From assembly GCF_031846345.1 (NCBI RefSeq), contig NZ_JAVRHX010000003.1, positions 310,001-374,000 on the forward strand: DNA of 64,000 nucleotides, in the 5' to 3' direction. This DNA is from Glaciecola petra. Lineage in GTDB: Bacteria > Pseudomonadota > Gammaproteobacteria > Enterobacterales > Alteromonadaceae. The notes beneath the pieces are model-generated. The model did not search any database and had not been told where the DNA came from. It saw only the letters and a list, made by a program, of their open reading frames with translations. Made by a program: the position numbers and the translations under genes. This document shows positions 62,229-64,000 of this stretch, one piece after another; within the stretch, counting starts at the first letter, position 1, and each line of letters opens with the position of its first letter.

Positions 62229-64000
62229 ATGGATAAAATTGAAGTTAGAGGCGCCCGAACCCACAATTTAAAGAATATCGACATTACCTTGCCAAGAGAT
62301 AAGTTGATAGTGATCACTGGGTTATCTGGTTCAGGTAAGTCTTCTTTGGCATTTGACACCCTTTATGCTGAAGGACAACGCCGATATGTGGAGAGCCTCT
62401 CGGCATATGCTCGACAGTTTCTATCAATGATGGAGAAACCAGATGTTGACCATATTGAAGGTTTGTCTCCTGCCATTTCTATTGAACAAAAATCTACGAG
62501 TCATAATCCTCGCTCTACCGTCGGCACAATAACTGAAATATACGACTATTTAAGACTCATGTTCGCCAGAGTCGGCACCCCTATTTGTCCGGATCACAAC
62601 GTACCGCTAGATGCCCAAACTGTTAGCCAAATGGTAGATAAAGTTTTAGCTCTCGACGAAGGAACAAAATTGATGTTGCTGGCGCCCGTTGTCCAAGAGC
62701 GCAAAGGTGAGCACCTTAAGATGTTAGAAAGTTTGGCTGCTCAAGGCTACATTAGAGCACGAATTGATGGGGAAGTTTGTGACTTATCAGACCCACCTGA
62801 ATTAGATTTACGTAAAAAACATACTATTGAGGTAATTGTTGACCGCTTCAAAGTGAGAGATGATCTTCAACTTAGGCTAGCAGAATCATTTGAAACAGCT
62901 TTAGCCTTATCGGCAGGAACAGCGAAAATTGCGTTTATGGATAGCGTGCAAGATGAAATTGTCTTTTCTGCGAACTTCGCTTGCCCACATTGCGGATACA
63001 GCATTACTGAGCTTGAACCTCGAATATTTTCATTTAATAATCCTGCTGGAGCTTGCCAAACCTGCGATGGTCTAGGAACAAAACAGTTCTTCGATAAACA
63101 TAGAGTGATTAATAATGATGAGCTAAGTCTGTCAGGCGGGGCCATTAGAGGCTGGGATAAACGCAGCTATTATTATTTTCAAATGTTGATGTCAGTTGCC
63201 GAACATTATGGTTTTGATTTAACCACGCCGTTTGGTGAGTTAGATGAAAAATCACAAGATATCATTCTCAATGGTTCTAATGGCGAATCGATAAAGTTTC
63301 GATATATCAACGAACGTGGCGATATTATGGAACGTAAGCACCCTTTTGAGGGCATCATTCCCAACATGGAAAGACGTTATAAAGAAACAGAGTCCAATAC
63401 TGTGAGAGAGGAACTTGGGAAATATTTAAGCCATCAACCTTGTTCTAGCTGCTCAGGCTCTAGGTTAAGACTTGAAGCTAGAAACGTGTTTATTGCCGAC
63501 ACTAACTTGCCTCAAATTGCACAAATGTCAATTGCCCAAGCGCATTCTTTCTTTAATACGCTAAATCTATCTGGCCAAAAGGCCACGATTGCTGACAAAA
63601 TTCTGAAGGAGATAATGGACAGGCTACAGTTCTTGGTAAATGTTGGTTTAAATTACTTATCTTTAGAGCGCAGTGCCGATACTTTGTCTGGTGGGGAGGC
63701 CCAAAGAATTAGGTTAGCTAGTCAAATTGGTGCCGGTTTAGTTGGTGTAATGTATGTTTTAGATGAGCCTTCAATTGGTTTGCACCAACGCGATAATGAG
63801 CGTTTGCTTAAAACCCTTCGACACCTGAGAGATTTAGGAAATACGGTAATTGTTGTTGAGCATGATGAAGATGCTATTAGGGAAGCCGATTATATTGTTG
63901 ATATTGGACCCGGTGCTGGTGTTCACGGTGGAGAGATAATTGCAGAAGGTAGCTTGCAAGATATCGAAAGTTGCACAAACTCATTAACGGGTAAATACCT
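62229..64000 (+). CDS. uvrA: Excinuclease ABC subunit A (5' part)
   Basis: UvrA recognises bulky DNA lesions with UvrB. The window holds about 590 residues and the gene runs off the end. Seen are the first Walker A (TGLSGSGKSSLAFD, about 30-43), the UvrB-binding region, the zinc-finger pair CPHCGYSITELEPRIFSFN ... CQTCDG, and the ABC signature LSGGEAQRIRLAS. A -10-like CATAAT is at 62186-62191. I found no CTGT-N8-ACAG LexA box upstream, unlike the E. coli uvrA-ssb control region. Confidence 0.97.
   Translation, partial: MDKIEVRGARTHNLKNIDITLPRDKLIVITGLSGSGKSSLAFDTLYAEGQRRYVESLSAYARQFLSMMEKPDVDHIEGLSPAISIEQKSTSHNPRSTVGTITEIYDYLRLMFARVGTPICPDHNVPLDAQTVSQMVDKVLALDEGTKLMLLAPVVQERKGEHLKMLESLAAQGYIRARIDGEVCDLSDPPELDLRKKHTIEVIVDRFKVRDDLQLRLAESFETALALSAGTAKIAFMDSVQDEIVFSANFACPHCGYSITELEPRIFSFNNPAGACQTCDGLGTKQFFDKHRVINNDELSLSGGAIRGWDKRSYYYFQMLMSVAEHYGFDLTTPFGELDEKSQDIILNGSNGESIKFRYINERGDIMERKHPFEGIIPNMERRYKETESNTVREELGKYLSHQPCSSCSGSRLRLEARNVFIADTNLPQIAQMSIAQAHSFFNTLNLSGQKATIADKILKEIMDRLQFLVNVGLNYLSLERSADTLSGGEAQRIRLASQIGAGLVGVMYVLDEPSIGLHQRDNERLLKTLRHLRDLGNTVIVVEHDEDAIREADYIVDIGPGAGVHGGEIIAEGSLQDIESCTNSLTGKY

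Noticed and set aside
62084..62359. A minus-strand frame antisense to the uvrA start
   Set aside because: It overlaps the strongly conserved uvrA N-terminus and carries no recognisable domain.

Overview
The window is chromosomal DNA of low GC content from a marine gammaproteobacterium. It most likely belongs to Alteromonadales (Alteromonadaceae, Glaciecola/Paraglaciecola-like). The reasons are a complete MSHA pilus locus lying between ssb and mreBCD, a class I PHA granule cluster, a gammaproteobacterial S10 ribosomal operon, YajR, YhdP, TldD and YebG, and many GGDEF and Reg_prop type regulators. No rRNA, tRNA, CRISPR array, intact insertion sequence or prophage gene was seen.

Layout. 1-7.1 kb: polyhydroxyalkanoate storage (phaC, phaR, two phasins, intracellular depolymerase phaZ, and phaB on the other strand, with an mltB-like lytic transglycosylase in between). 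7.4-10.7 kb: purU, waaA, moaA. 10.9-17.2 kb: two very large regulators, a GGDEF-GAF-sigma54 activator and a Reg_prop/Y_Y_Y/GGDEF sensor. 17.3-22.9 kb: an accessory envelope/secretion block with a subtilase carrying eight HWGNE repeats, an orphan GspC-like PDZ protein, two spondin-domain proteins and a stand-alone protein resembling the small domain of malate synthase G. 23.2-28.4 kb: the S10 operon on the minus strand, with a recognisable promoter, an attenuator-like leader and a terminator directly after rpsQ, so the spc operon does not follow. 28.7-34.8 kb: a GAF-fused GspE-like ATPase, a membrane histidine-kinase/receiver/AraC hybrid, a HAD hydrolase, yebG with a perfect LexA box, and an MBL-fold hydrolase. 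34.8-45.7 kb: the conserved mreBCD-maf-rng-yhdP-nit-tldD run. 45.9-59.7 kb: the MSHA type IV pilus locus (mshI to mshP). 60-64 kb: ssb, yajR and the 5' part of uvrA.

The most unusual signal is a dispersed 10-mer, TGGACAGRCA (R = G or A). I found it 15 times by eye, against about 0.25 expected for random sequence. All copies are inside genes, in both orientations and three reading frames, and three of the sites are tandem pairs that look inserted (a nitrilase, the MshO prepilin leader and a sigma54 activator linker). It behaves as a DNA-level element and not as a protein motif. Other points of interest are the HWGNE-repeat protease, two near-identical 16-bp candidate PhaR operators around the phasin promoter, the S10/spc break and the three multi-domain fusion proteins.
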